Of a stretch of 64,000 nt of DNA, positions 33,955 to 45,625 are shown one piece after another. The notes beneath the pieces are model-generated. The model was not told the DNA's origin. It saw nothing but the letters and a program-made list of their open reading frames with translations, and searched no databases. Origin of the DNA: Thermothielavioides terrestris NRRL 8126 (lineage: Eukaryota > Ascomycota > Sordariomycetes > Sordariales > Chaetomiaceae); contig NC_016458.1 of the NCBI RefSeq assembly GCF_000226115.1, positions 5,056,001 to 5,120,000 on the forward strand. The letters are read 5' to 3'. The stretch's first letter is position 1, and each line of letters begins with the position of its first letter. A program made the translations under genes and the position numbers.

Positions 33955-35971
33955 ACAAGCCGAATATTTTTCTTCCACTGTTCTAGCTATGTAATAGGTA
34001 TTGTTTTTATAAGAGAATCTACGAGATTTTCTTTTGAAGGAATATATTTTATTTGAATCTCGTTATTTTCTAGCAGTTCTCGAATAAAGTGATATCAGAT
34101 ATCAATATACTTGGTTCTCTTATAAAATTCAGGGTTATTAGCAAGTTTTATAGCGCCAGTGTTATCAACTAGTATAAGAGGAAGTTGTTTTGGAATAGGT
34201 ATAGAAAGCTCTCTTATTATATAGTTAAAACTGTTATATATATATAATGCCTCTTTGCAAGCATTAGCCAAAGCTATATATTCTGCCTCTGTGGTAGAGG
34301 TTGCAACGGTTTTCTAAAGAGTACTACTCCAACTTATAGTGTTATTAGCGAGCATTGTTATATAACCAGTTACTGATCGTCTAGTATCAGAGCAGCTTGC
34401 CCAGTCAGAGTCACAGTATATTTTTAATATCAACTCTTTTATATTAGAGCAGTTATAGAGTATTCCTTCCTCTAGGCAGTTATAAAGGTATACAAAGATA
34501 TCATCAACAGCTAGGAAGTGTTCCTTTGCTAGATTTGAAGCGTATTTAGCACACCTTTGTATAGGATAAGCAATATCAGGGCGCGTTTTAACTGCTAAGT
34601 ATAGTATTGAACCAACGTATCGTTGATATTCAACAGTCTCTTTATAGGTGGCTTGCCCATTATTTTTATACAGCTTTATATTTCGAGTTGGACTCTTTCT
34701 CAGTGGAAGTCCCTCCTTATTATATTTCTTTATTATATTTCGAGTATATTTTTCTTAGTAGAGGAGGAGGGTTTTATTTCTCTTATTTATCTTTATTTGT
34801 ATACTAAGAAAGGTATTTACTTCGCCAATGTATTTGAGCTCTATATTCGTAGAGATCTTTTCTAATATATCCTTTATCTACTTATGATTTGGGCCAGTTA
34901 TTATTAGATCATCTACGTAGCAAAGCAGTATCATCTTATAGTTATAGTTTATAAAGGCTCCTTCGTCATATGGTATTACTTTGAAGCCAAGTTTATTTAG
35001 GATATTGGAGAGGTATTTATACCAAAGCCTTGGTGATTGTTTTAGATCGTATAAGGCCTTTTTCAGTTTAAGGCACTTCTTATTTTTATCGAGGTCGTTA
35101 TAAAAGCCTTGTAGCAGAGCAACATATATATCAGTATCAATATCTGCGTGCACAAAGGCATTTTTGACATCAAATTGGTGAAGTGTCTAACCTAGGGCAG
35201 TGGCTAAGACAAAGGTTATACGATATATCTTAGGACGGCATACTGTAGAGAAAGTCTCTAAGTAATCTAGTCCTTCTATTTGTTTAAAGCCTTGTACTAC
35301 CTATCTAGCCTTGTATTTTATTATATTATTATTTTAATCTATCTTCAACCTATATACCCAATAGGCACCAAGTGGTTGTCTATCTTTAGGAATATCAACA
35401 ATATCCTAAGTATTCTTGTCGACGAGCTTAGATATCTTAAGCTTCATTGCCTTAGACTAGTTATTAGCGTGGGGACCAGTTATTGCTTGGTTATAGCTAT
35501 TCGGCTCGTTATTCTCTTCTTTTATTAGAAATATATCTAGATATTTATCTATTATCTGTGTACAGTGGTGTATTTTTTGGAATTGTTTATAATATTGGTC
35601 TTCTTTGCGAGAGATTTCAACGACAAGCTCTTTATCGTTATCTTTATTATTATTATTATCAGTATCTTGTATAGCTATAGTAGAGGAGTTTATACTTGCA
35701 GTCATTAACCTCGTTATTATTCTTAGATTTCTCTCAACTGTATTATCCTCTTGTGTTTAAGGTTGAGACTAAGCCAAAGTCTTATTTTGAGAGTTATCTA
35801 GAGTGTTATTCTAAGAGTTATCTAGTATTTCTATATCCAAGTCTGTAAGTTAGTTATCTATCTCTTTATTTTTATTATTAAGCTCTTTATTAGGGAATTG
35901 GCCTTCGAGTATTTTAATATCACAGGTCTAGAAAGCCCGTTGTTTATTTGTGTCAAAGACTTTATAGATAT
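33955..35971 (-). mobile_element. Ty1/copia remnant: integrase tail, reverse transcriptase, RNase H
   Basis: The minus strand carries an almost readable copia reverse transcriptase. Landmarks in order: NIYKVFDTNKQRAFQ (end of integrase, near 35.9 kb), a Gln/Asn-rich linker, VKNAFVHADIDTDIYV, LKKALYDLKQSPRLWYKYL, the catalytic YVDD in LLCYVDDLIITGPN (near 34.92 kb), RPDIAYPIQRCAKYASN, YCDSDWASC and ATSTTEAEYIAL of RNase H, and YIPSKENLVDSL near 34.05 kb. Only a few stops interrupt it (for example in YIDI*YHFIREL), so it is less mutated than the gypsy copy to its left. It is truncated on its 5' side by the 501-bp LTR starting at 35972. Gag, protease and most of integrase are missing here. Confidence 0.85.
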
Positions 35972-36472
35972 TGGATTAGGGTAATGGACTACCTAGATAT
36001 AGGGGACCCAGTTTTTCTGTTTTTCTATTTGTCTCAGAGCGTTGCATTCGTTGCCAGGGGAGGTCTAACCCTCTAGTCATATGTATTTAAGTGGGCTAAG
36101 CCCATCTTCTTCATCATCAAGCAAGACATTAAGCAGTTGTCAATACACGTTCGTTGACACTACGTTGGTAGTTCTCCTTCTTCTAGGAAGGCTGTTGAGC
36201 CTCTCCTTTTATTGTCCTACCTCTATCTAGACAATAGGCATCCGAGCTATTGAGCTCTAACCACATTCTTATTGTCCTTTCTTATATTTCCACTATATCC
36301 TACTAGACGTATCTAAGCTATGTATCTTCCTCTCGGAAGATAGCCTTCCTACTACTCGATACGTACTATCTTCATCCGTCTAGAGGGATACTACATTCCT
36401 TTAGAAGCTATCTTATATACCTAGTTCTAGGTGTAGTAGGGTAGGTTAGTATAGAGGTTTTATACTACTTCA
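35972..36472 (+). repeat. 501-bp LTR, 5' LTR of the plus-strand gypsy remnant
   Basis: Starts TGGATTAGGG and ends CTACTTCA (TG...CA). It is nearly the same sequence, with many C-to-T/G-to-A-type differences, as the inverted copy at 53819-54319, which has the same length. It lies immediately upstream of a plus-strand gypsy body, so it is read as that element's 5' LTR. Confidence 0.75.
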
Positions 36473-39400
36473 AATAGGGGCTCAATTAGGGAGGAGCTTA
36501 GCTCTATATCTAAATAGGACAATATAGACTACAAAGTCTTCTAAGATTATAGAACTATACAATACTATATTAATAGCTATATAACGACGATATAGCTGAC
36601 CTATTAAGGCTCTAGTACACCGATACTAGTATCTCTAGGAGACGTAGAAACCTATTGAGGCATATACGTTCTAGGGGTCTATTAAGACCTTGTCCTAGGA
36701 GACCTTCCTTTACCTAGACGGTATAGGGCATCGAAAAGATATCCTATTATCCTTAATACTTCGAAGATCTGTTGAGGCTTTGTCATTATCGATATAGCGG
36801 TCGTAAAACGTTAACCTAATCGAAAGACGACAGTTCTATCCTCCTAAGTAGAGATAAGGGTAGAATTTTCATCGATTGTCATTTTCTTCTCTAGTCTAGC
36901 TAAACTAGTTACAAAAACAATTAAGTATAGTAGCTATTTACAAGCTTCTGAGCTTAGGGCTATACCTTTACGACACTTAGCTCCTTCTAATAGTATATCT
37001 AGTACTATTTTATATTAGATACAAGGTCTTAGTATAGACGTTTACTTTTCTTCTTAAAAGCTATACTCTTATTGCTATTACACTAGTTGGGTTTAGTATA
37101 TTAGTTGCTAGGGGTATCTAAGTGATCTATAAAGAACCTATAGTTATCTTTTAGGGCCTTTAGACTATATATTCCAAAGGAACCTAGCTACTTAAGAGGT
37201 TTTCTTCCTCTAAATAGACGTTGAAGGAGTCGACATTCCTATAGAAGTATATATATCAGTCTTTTTATAGTCTATCAATATAGTTGTTGCCTTTCTTAAA
37301 GACGATAGCTAAACGCCTAATAACTAGACTCTAGCAATATATATATATATTGTCTATAGAAGCTTTAAGAATCCTATCGACCTCTATAATACTATTAATC
37401 CTAATATTAACCTCCAAAGGAGAGTCTAAGGATATATCTATCTTATAGCCTTTCTAAGGTATACTAAGCGAAGAAGACTTAGCCAAAGTAGCGTAGATAC
37501 CCCTTCCGTCTTCGCTAGATACCTCTACTCCACTTATCTATATAGAGGTACCTATAGTAACACCTTCTAGTCTCTCTAAAGCTAAAGCTCTAAAGAAGAT
37601 AACTAAGTACATTCTTACTACTATACTTAGCATAACCTTTCCGACCCTAGTAAAGGCTAGCCTTTAGGGCTACTTCTCTAATTAGAATATTATACGATAG
37701 ATTAAGACCTTCGAGAAGATATATAAGGCTTATTAGGTCACTAATGATAAGACCTATATATATTTGTTCAAGCTTTAGTGCAATACTACAATCTAGCCTA
37801 TTATCCGTTATTAGGAGAAAAAGGACTAAGAGACCTAAGCTACTTTTAAAGCTAAGTTCCTAAAGCGTTAGAAGGACAACGATCTTAAGCAATATAGTAA
37901 TAGAGGTTACCTTTGTAATCTAATCGAAGGGAGATGCTAGCTAGTTAACAAGGTTATCTACAACTACTTCAAGTTGATCGACTATATATACGCTATCACC
38001 TTTACCAAAGTTTATAAGGAGCTATAGTATATAATCGTTCTAACGATATAGTATATACTTAATTAGTAGATCTAGGTAGCTCTTAAGGACCGCTAGCGTA
38101 CCCTAAAGAAGGATAATAAGGACTCTATCTATACTACGAAGTAGGTAGACTTCCTTAAGTTTGTTTAGGATACTCTTTAGAAGGGTCTTAACGTAAAAGA
38201 CCTCTTCCTTAAGACCTATAAGCGTAAGATCGATCTATAGAAGTACTACTTACCTTTGGCCACGCCTACTGTCAAGACGACTCCTAAATCGTAGAAGTAG
38301 GAAGAGGAGGAGCTAAAGAAAGCTCTTATACCTACGCCTAACGATATCGACGATCTAGCTAATCAGCTCCAACGTCTATATATTTAGAAGTAGAAAATCG
38401 CTAAGCAGTTTAAACGGAAGATCGAGGCCCTCCGTTTATATAGAATCGATCTTATTTTTAATAAGATCGAGGTTCTCTAGATATATTTCTAGCAATAGCG
38501 GAGTCGCTTATAGGAGAGATGTATTAACTTCGTTACTAGTCTATATATTGATAGTCGTCCTTCTAGCTATAGTAGACCTATAAGTTCTAGCTATTGCTAC
38601 TATTACAGTGACTCTAACTATATAGTCCTTAAGTATATAGAAGCTATAAAAGCTATAGCTATAGGTCTAATATATCGCAAAGGTATAGACTATTGCCTTA
38701 GCGATAGGAGTAAGAAGGGCTATACACTAGCCGAGATAATCACCTTTACGAAGGTAGATATTGATAATATATAAAAGGTTAGTAAGATTAGCTAGCTTAT
38801 TCTTATATATATAGCCTATTGCCTACAATATAATAGCTACCCTATATACTAAGCTTATTACCGTAAGTATAAGTGCCTAAATAGTTGCTCGTTCAAGCTA
38901 GATATATCCCTAGTGCTAAACAAGCACTACCTCTAGTAGCCTAAGCTATATTAGGAGCCTACAACCGTCTAGACGACGATCAATCGTCTTATATACAAAG
39001 GGGAGCCTAAGCTTACCTCCACCTTCTATTATATAGCGTCTAATCAGTTGTCGTTTTATATAGTCCCGTTAAAGGGAGGTTATATCTTAACTTAGAAGGT
39101 TGTCCTACGACCTACGCTAAAGGCTAACGAATTCCGCCGACTACCTCTTCCTTTCTCTAACTAGACTAAGGGGGAAGCTAAGGAGGAAGTAGACAAGGAA
39201 ATAGAGACTATACTTCAGGGTATACCGCCTACTAAGCGTTGGTTTACTAAGGACGAAAAGGAAGACGATATCTAGATAGACGATACTCCTATACCTTTAG
39301 CGGAGCCTCCTTATATAACTATCTTTAAGAACCTAGTTATAGCGAATTATATAAAGAAAGAGGAGCTATAGTCTAAGTCGCCTATACCAAAGGTTGCTAT

Positions 39401-42400
39401 GTTACTTTTGTATATAAAGGATATAATCTATACTACAATAAAAGCGAAGACTAGTCTAACCTTTAACAACTTAGTCTATATCTCGTCTAAGTACAAAGAC
39501 GCTCTAATTATATATCTATAGAGCATTTCCACCAATGTCGAGGTTATCGACTATAAGGGGTCCAGTGTTCTTAAGCCTAATAGACTAGCTATTGTATTAA
39601 AAGATATAGGGGTCTATATATAGGCTCTATATACCAATGTAAATATATTTAGTAGCCTTTGCTCTAGCTAGACCAAGATGGTTTTAGTAATTTTTAGAGT
39701 TACTAAGGACAGTGTATAGGGCATCTGTATAGGAAGCCTCTAGGAGCACTAGATTTATAAGAGTCTACCTAGAGACGTTGACGATTGTATCTATACTCTG
39801 CTTTAGAAGTCTATCTTAACGCTTTTAGTCTCAGAGTATATAGAACTTAATATAATAATAAGAGTATAGTCGTTTCCTACTCTATATATCTAGTTTAAGA
39901 AAGATTATTATAATAAGTATCTTACTCTAATCGACTCTAGTTCAAAGTATAACTATATCTTAATAAACGTCGTCGAGAAATATACGTTACTATATTAGTC
40001 TACTAAGGTCGTTTCAAAGGGTCTTTATAGCTTAGTACTATTCCTTAGAGAGATCTAGGTCACTCTTTACCTAGGTAGAGTTAGCATTAACCTTCACTTC
40101 TTTATAACTAAGGACACCGCTAGTAAGTACAAAGTAATTCTTAGTATACTGTTTATTAAGGATATAGCTCTAACCTTCGATTACTGCAATAGCAATCTAA
40201 TTACTACTAATCTGCTTATAGAAGGAAAGATAATCTAGATATATATCATCTCTAAGAGGATTGCCTAGCGGAACTACCTACTATCTCTAATGTAACTAGC
40301 CGTTTAAGAACAATTCTAAGGATTGACAAAGAGTTTTAAAAGAATCCTTGACTAGGTAGAGATAGAGGAAGGCGAGGCTGTCCTCAGTTTCCTCGATAAT
40401 AATGTAGATAAAGCAGTTTTTCATCTTGTTTTATAGAAGTCCTATATACTGCTCTTTAGCACTCTTTTTCATATTGTACATTCTTATTTTTTATCTTCTC
40501 CGTCTAGACGGACGAAGATTGAATTATTATCTTATTTAAGAGGGAAGAGGGGGACCCTAGTTAGAAGCCCCTTTTCTAACTAGAGGTTAAGGTAGAGATT
40601 TAAATATAAGGTTAGACGTACTTTAAAAACGTTTATACTCTAGAAGAATATTATAAATAAGGTTCGACTAGTCGATTTAGCACTATTAGATAGCTCTACG
40701 CTAGAGGGAGATCTGTTATAGCGAGAAAAGCGGCTTATAAAGGCTAAGGTAAAGATATAGTTTAAAAAGGAATAGAACGATCTTATAGTCCCTTGTTTCT
40801 TAAATCTTAAGCTAGGCTCAAGGCTTACTAAGGAGTATCTTTAAGCAATACTCGCTACTATAGATAGGTTCCTCAATAAGCTAGAAAAGGAGATGTTCAC
40901 TAAGATCTTATAAAACTAGGAAGCTATACTTATATAGGATTTCACTAAGTATAGGCGTATCTATAAGGATATTGTCCTGCTCTAATACATTAAGACTATC
41001 CTATATAAGGCCTAGCAGAGTAAGTCTATTCTAATTCCAAAGCTACTAATATAGAAGGTCATTGATCTACTTAGAGAGAGGTAGATATATAGGATTATTA
41101 AGTATAGCTATATAAGCTATTATAATAACTAGTTCCTTATTCTTAAGAAGGATAGTAGATTATAGCTTATTAATAATATTTAAAAGGCCAATGCTATAAC
41201 GATCTACAACGCTTTCGTCCTACTTGCTATAGAGGAATTTAATAAGGACTTCGGTAGCTATAAGCTAATATCTCTCCTAGATCTCTTCTCTAGTTACAAC
41301 TAGGTCAATCTCAATAAGTAGAGCTACGATTTAACAACCTTTTCGACGCCAATTAGTCTCTTCTATATATATACGTTGCTAATAGAAGGTATAAATTCTA
41401 TTGCCTAGTTCTAGCAAGCTATAACAACGATCTTTAGTAACCTTATCCCAGATGTTTGTTAAGTCTACCTAGACGATATTATAGTAAAAGATCTTTAATC
41501 TAATTATAATAGCTATCTAGATAGAAGGAGATATTGCAAATTTATTGTCAAATATCTTAAGAATATCAATATAGTATTGCTAAATATAGAGCTAGTAGGT
41601 ACGACTATTACTATAGTAAAGTCGAAGTGGGTATAGCCGAAAGCGGTTTTACTTAGTTATCTTTGTATACCTAACGAGCGCCTTCCTAAGGAAGTAAAGG
41701 TGATTAAGATAAAGGAGTAGAAGACCTATTCTAACATTAAAGAGGTATATATCTTCGTTGGAATAGTCGGATACTACTAGATCTAGATCAAAGGCTTTAC
41801 AATTATTGCAATTCCTCTTTACACTCTAATAAAGAAGGATGCTAAGTAGACTTAGGGGCCTACTAAGCAGAAGGCAATAGATAAGCTAAAGGAGAAAATC
41901 ACTACTACTCTAGTCTTTACAACGCTTATCTATAGCGATCTACAATATAGTATAATCTTCCTAATTTACAACGCTAATATCCTTAGCTAGGGAGATATAC
42001 TCGAGTAGGTCGGTCCCAATAATAAGAAACACCTATATAGGTTTAAGAGCAGTATCTAGTTAAAGGCAAAGAAGCGGTATAATACTATAAAGAGAGAGCT
42101 AAGGAGGCTACTCTTCTTTCTAAAGCGTTTTCGCCACTACCTTTTTTAATATACATTTCACTATAGAGACTGATACTCTAGTTCTAGTCTATTAGCTTAA
42201 TAGTGTTATAAGCGATGTTCTAGGTACTTTTATAATACACTAGATTGCCTAGATCCATCTATTTGACTTTAAGGTTAAGTATATCCTAGGCCCTAAGAAC
42301 GTTATAGCCAACGTATTGTCCTATAAGCTACCTAGGCCCTCTAACTATATAGAGAAGGAGTTGGAGGAGGACATCGACGACTAGGTCGACGCCTAAATCT

Positions 42401-42474
42401 TTGTCAACTATATAGGCGAAGAGACTTTGTATCTAAAGAGGAAACTAGAACCTGTTCGCCTTTAAGATAGTTAC
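36473..42474 (+). mobile_element. Degenerate Ty3/gypsy retrotransposon, cut after RNase H
   Basis: Plus-strand, AT-rich and stop-riddled. Gag-like sequence is suggested near 37.6-38.5 kb and a protease-like region near 39.9-40.2 kb. Reverse transcriptase is clear near 41.13-41.5 kb: AITIYNAFVLLAIEEFNKDFG, SLLDLFSSYN, TTFSTPISLF, FSNLIPDV and the catalytic YLDDIIVKD. RNase H ends near 42.3 kb with FDFKVKYILGPKNVIANVLS, followed by EKELEEDIDD and LYLKRKLEPVRL. The element stops abruptly at 42474, where the young retrotransposon begins, and its integrase is not found on the other side. Many internal TAG/TAA codons stand where Gln or Trp would be expected, consistent with RIP. Confidence 0.8.
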
Positions 42475-43068
42475 TGTCAGGAGCGGGGGCTCCCAGAAGG
42501 AAGGGGGTATACGTTGAAGTGACGGAGTACGAGCAAGGCACAAGCAGAGCACGCGCTACAGGGTAGCTACAGGTAGGGGGGTTGCGGGTGGTTGCATTGA
42601 ACGCTGGCCTCTCCCACTGCCTGTGGGTTCCATCCTCCTTATTTCTCCCATCCTGGCCCTCGATCTTCCTCCGCATCGGCCAGCCTCCATTCCTGAGCTC
42701 GCAGATCCTTTCCTGGGCCATCCTGTGGCGCCTGCATAGCTCCCTGAGTGCGCCCAATCCGCTCTGCTGCCGACCCAATGTCTCAGTTCCCCGCACTTGC
42801 TCAGCCTGATGCCCCGCACTTCGCTCAGCTCTGTGCCCCTCCGATCGCTCCTCCGGGTGGCTCGCGTGATCTGGGCTACTGACGTGCGCCCTGGTGGCGC
42901 ACGCAGATGACCTGCGTGGTGCCCTGTGGTTGGCCAGGCTGCGCCGGGTGCCGGATGCAGGGCGAGGTGGTCGGGCCGAGGGTTGTGCCAGGTGCCGAGG
43001 CGCGTTCCGAGGGCTGTGCCGGGTGCCGAGGCGGGTCCCGCGGGTTAGGGTGGCTCCGGGGCATGACA
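42475..43068 (-). repeat. 3' LTR of the young gypsy element
   Basis: 594 bp, bounded by TGTCA...TGACA short inverted ends. By reading side by side it appears identical to the copy at 51314-51907. A full set of matching frames in both copies supports this. Confidence 0.95.
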
Positions 43069-43083
43069 GGGCCCTCCTCCTTC
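43069..43083 (-). promoter_or_regulatory. Polypurine tract of the young gypsy element
   Basis: On the sense (minus) strand the bases just before the 3' LTR read GAAGGAGGAGGGCCC, a purine-rich plus-strand primer site directly abutting TGTCATGC. A 7-bp hairpin (GTCCCTG/CAGGGAC) lies immediately upstream at 43087-43104. Confidence 0.7.
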
Positions 43084-43104
43084 AAGGTCCCTGACCCCAG
43101 GGAC

Positions 43105-44175
43105 TGCCGTGCCGTAGCCTGAGGGGCGCAGTGGTCGCGCCTCGGGGTCGTAGCCTTGCATGCCCGGCGGCGGACTGCGTAACGGTAGTTCGGGTGGCGC
43201 ATGCGCGGCTTACGATCTTGCCGCACGCGTGGTTCCTGTCAGTCGCGCTTCGGCCCGCGGCCTAGCCTGCCGGCGGCAGATCGCGTAGCGGTAGTTCGGG
43301 TGGCGCATGCGCGGCTTGCGATCTTCCTGCATGCGCGGCCTCCATCGATCCAACTGCTCCTCCGCATGCGCGATCCAGGGCGGCCCAGATGGAAGTGGCC
43401 TGTTCAGATCTGGGGCCGCCTATTCAGGGCCTATTCAGGCCCGAAACAGGAAGGCAACAATAGAGCTGAATAGAACTGAATAGAAGGTGTGCATGTTTGG
43501 GGTGACGGCAGGAAAGAAAAAGGGGTAAGGAGCGCACACTATGCGCGTCCCAAGCGCCTTCGCTGCGCACATGGAAAAGGGGAATTGAAACTTCTGCCAG
43601 AACATTGCGATGCAAGAAACACAGGATTTTGAGCCCTCCAAGCTTGGACCACCTTACCGAGTATATCTTCTGGGCTCGCGGCTCCCAGCCTTCCTTTCCT
43701 CCTTTTCTTCCTTCGCGCCATCTTCGTAAGTGCCCAGCCCACCTAAGTGCCCAGCCCACCACGACGACAATGCGATACTGGCCCGCGATTGCGATCGCGC
43801 GCGTGCCCTCTGCTTCCTCCTAACGCTCCCTCTGATCGCGCGCGCATGGCTGACTTCTTCGCTCTGCAGATGATTCGTTTTTTTTTTGGCGCTTCCGCCC
43901 TCGCCTCTCCTCGGTAGGTCGCCCCGCGATGGTTCGGTCGATTGGCAGGATGGCTCTCGATCGACAGGATGGCTCTGGCGATTCCAGCGTGCGAGGGCCG
44001 CGTGGCTGGCGAACTCGCTGCGCGGCCGGCGGGAAGAATGCAATGGTGCGCTGACAATGTGGCAGATTCAAATAACTCATTCATTTCCGGCCGCGCCTCG
44101 TGAGTGACCTTCAACGCTGAGATGTCGATGGATGGAGCAGGGCGGACGCTGCTGACACGCTGGGTAGAAGCAATC
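43105..44175. other. Leader region of the antisense gene, probably with spliced non-coding exons
   Basis: No convincing coding exon, but intron-like signals in the plus direction: GCTGACAATGTGGCAG (about 44052-44068), then 34 bases, then a GTGAGT donor at about 44101, and GCTGACACGCTGGGTAG ending at 44167. These match the branch/acceptor style of the downstream introns, so the mRNA probably starts near 43.7-43.9 kb and has short 5' exons. A short near-perfect duplication of a GTAGTTCGGGTGGCGCATGC segment occurs at about 43184-43203 and 43290-43309. Confidence 0.4.
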
Positions 44176-45511
44176 ATGTCAAAGTTGTTCTCGAGCCTGG
44201 GCTTCCGGCCCATCAACGCGGCGCCTGAAGAGCGCCCTGCTGGCGAGGCGGAGTCGCCCGCCGACGACGCGCCCGCGGCTCCCGCGGAGCGTGCGTCTGG
44301 CGCGGCGGCTGCGCCCGCCAACGACGACGAGAAGGAGGAGAAGAAGGAGGAGGACGAGGACGAAGAGATGGAGGAATCCGAGCCTCCGACTCCGCGCAAG
44401 GGCGGCTTCGGCCGCAAGAGAAGGGCGGTACGTAGAGAGGGCGCAGATGGGGAGCAACGCGATCGCTGACAGTGCGGCAGTCCAGTGACCTTGACTCGAC
44501 GCCCAAGAAGAGAGTCCCTGCGGGCGCTGCCCGCATCATTCCGTAAGTGCAGAGAGCGCAACCGAAGCGTGTCGGAGGCGCGGGCTGTGCGTGTGCTGAC
44601 AATGGTAGCTGCCGCCGTTGTGTGGCCAAGTTTTTCGACAGTGGTGGCGCCCCCGTCTGCCACCATCAAGCCGGTGCGTGTCTGCGTGTAGGTTGCGTGT
44701 TCGTTGCGTCTGACATGCTCGTAGGTTCCGGTTCGCGCTGCGTCGAGTGTGCGCAAAATAACCATACTTGCCCGGCTGTGAGTTGCCCTCCTCCTTCAAA
44801 GGCGCTGACCTCAGCGCCTTGAAGCCGAAACCTGCGTTTTCGTTGCGTGTGCGTTGCGCTGTTGCTGATCCCTCTGAAAAAATGAAGATTCATCCTACTG
44901 CCCTCGCCGCAGTTTGCGGCTTTATCGAAGCCCTCGACAAGAGGGACCACCCCGCCGCCGATGAAAAGGTAAGTTTTCAAGTGTCTCCCCTGCGTGCGCG
45001 ATGCGTGTACTGAGCGCGTTCTAGCCGGCTGCGCTTGTCCAGGGCGTCGTCGACGCGCTTGCGGTGGCCCGCGAGGCCATCAGCGGTGCCCCGGTCGCCC
45101 CCACCGCCCGCTCCGAGAACTTCTCGGAGCAGTGGGGGGAGGTGCGGAAGGCGGAGGGCGTGCTGAAGAGGCGCCTCCGGCGCTTCGTCGGCGCGCCCGC
45201 GCCGCTCCCACCTCCTCCCCCTCCTCCTAGCACTACGCTGGAGGAGGTGGTGGAGAGGCTGGCCAAGCTGGAGGAGCAGCAGAAGCGTGTGGAGGGGGTG
45301 GTGGTAAGTCTGCGAGTCCGTTGCGTCCACGAAGCGTGTGTGTGGCTAACAATCAAAGAATGAAATTTTGGTGGTGGTGAAGAGCTGGGGTCCGCCGCCG
45401 GAGGAGGGTGAGGAGGGGGAGGGGGGTAGCGAGGAGGGCGCTGATGACGCGCAGGTGGCCGAGTTCGTGACGGAGTCGATCCAGGGCTTGGAGAAGGACT
45501 TGGCGATGTAG
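44176..45511 (+). CDS. Antisense zinc-cluster-like acidic protein carried by the retrotransposon
   Basis: Seven exons join in frame: 44176-44427, 44481-44542, 44609-44673, 44725-44777, 44888-44968, 45025-45303, 45359-45511; 945 nt, 314 residues, ending in TAG. All six introns are GT...AG, and most show CTGAC/CTAAC-type branch sites close to the acceptor. The protein has an Ala/Pro/acidic N-terminus (Asp/Glu/Lys run about 48-70), a nuclear-localisation-like RKGGFGRKRR, a cysteine cluster C106, C109, C122, C132, C135, C142 (CX2C-X12-C-X9-CX2C-X6-C, a loose Zn2Cys6-like order), a helix-rich middle, a Pro run, a coiled-coil-like TLEEVVERLAKLEEQQKRV and an acidic tail. It runs opposite to gag-pol, its stop 114 bp from the pol stop. 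Introns kept in this strand would not be removed from the element's genomic RNA. Function unknown; DNA or chromatin binding is inference. The exon 5 acceptor is the least certain. Confidence 0.72.
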
Positions 45512-45625
45512 GGGGTGGCTGTTGGGTGGGTGGGTGGTTCTTGCGTTGTTTTTTTCTTTTTTCCTTTTCTTTTCTTTTTTCCTCAATTGAAGCGCCGCTT
45601 GGCGCCCTCGTTGCGTTCCCGCCGC

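Noticed and set aside
44104..44175. Upstream in-frame start (MSMDG...) for the antisense gene
   Set aside because: The stretch 44101-44167 looks like an intron (GTGAGT donor, GCTGAC branch site, GGTAG acceptor), so the ATG at 44176 was preferred.
43743..44765. 340-codon minus-strand frame in the 3' region of the young element
   Set aside because: It lies opposite the antisense gene's exons, is Ser/Ala/Arg-rich and shows no retroelement domain; the plus-strand spliced model explains the region better.
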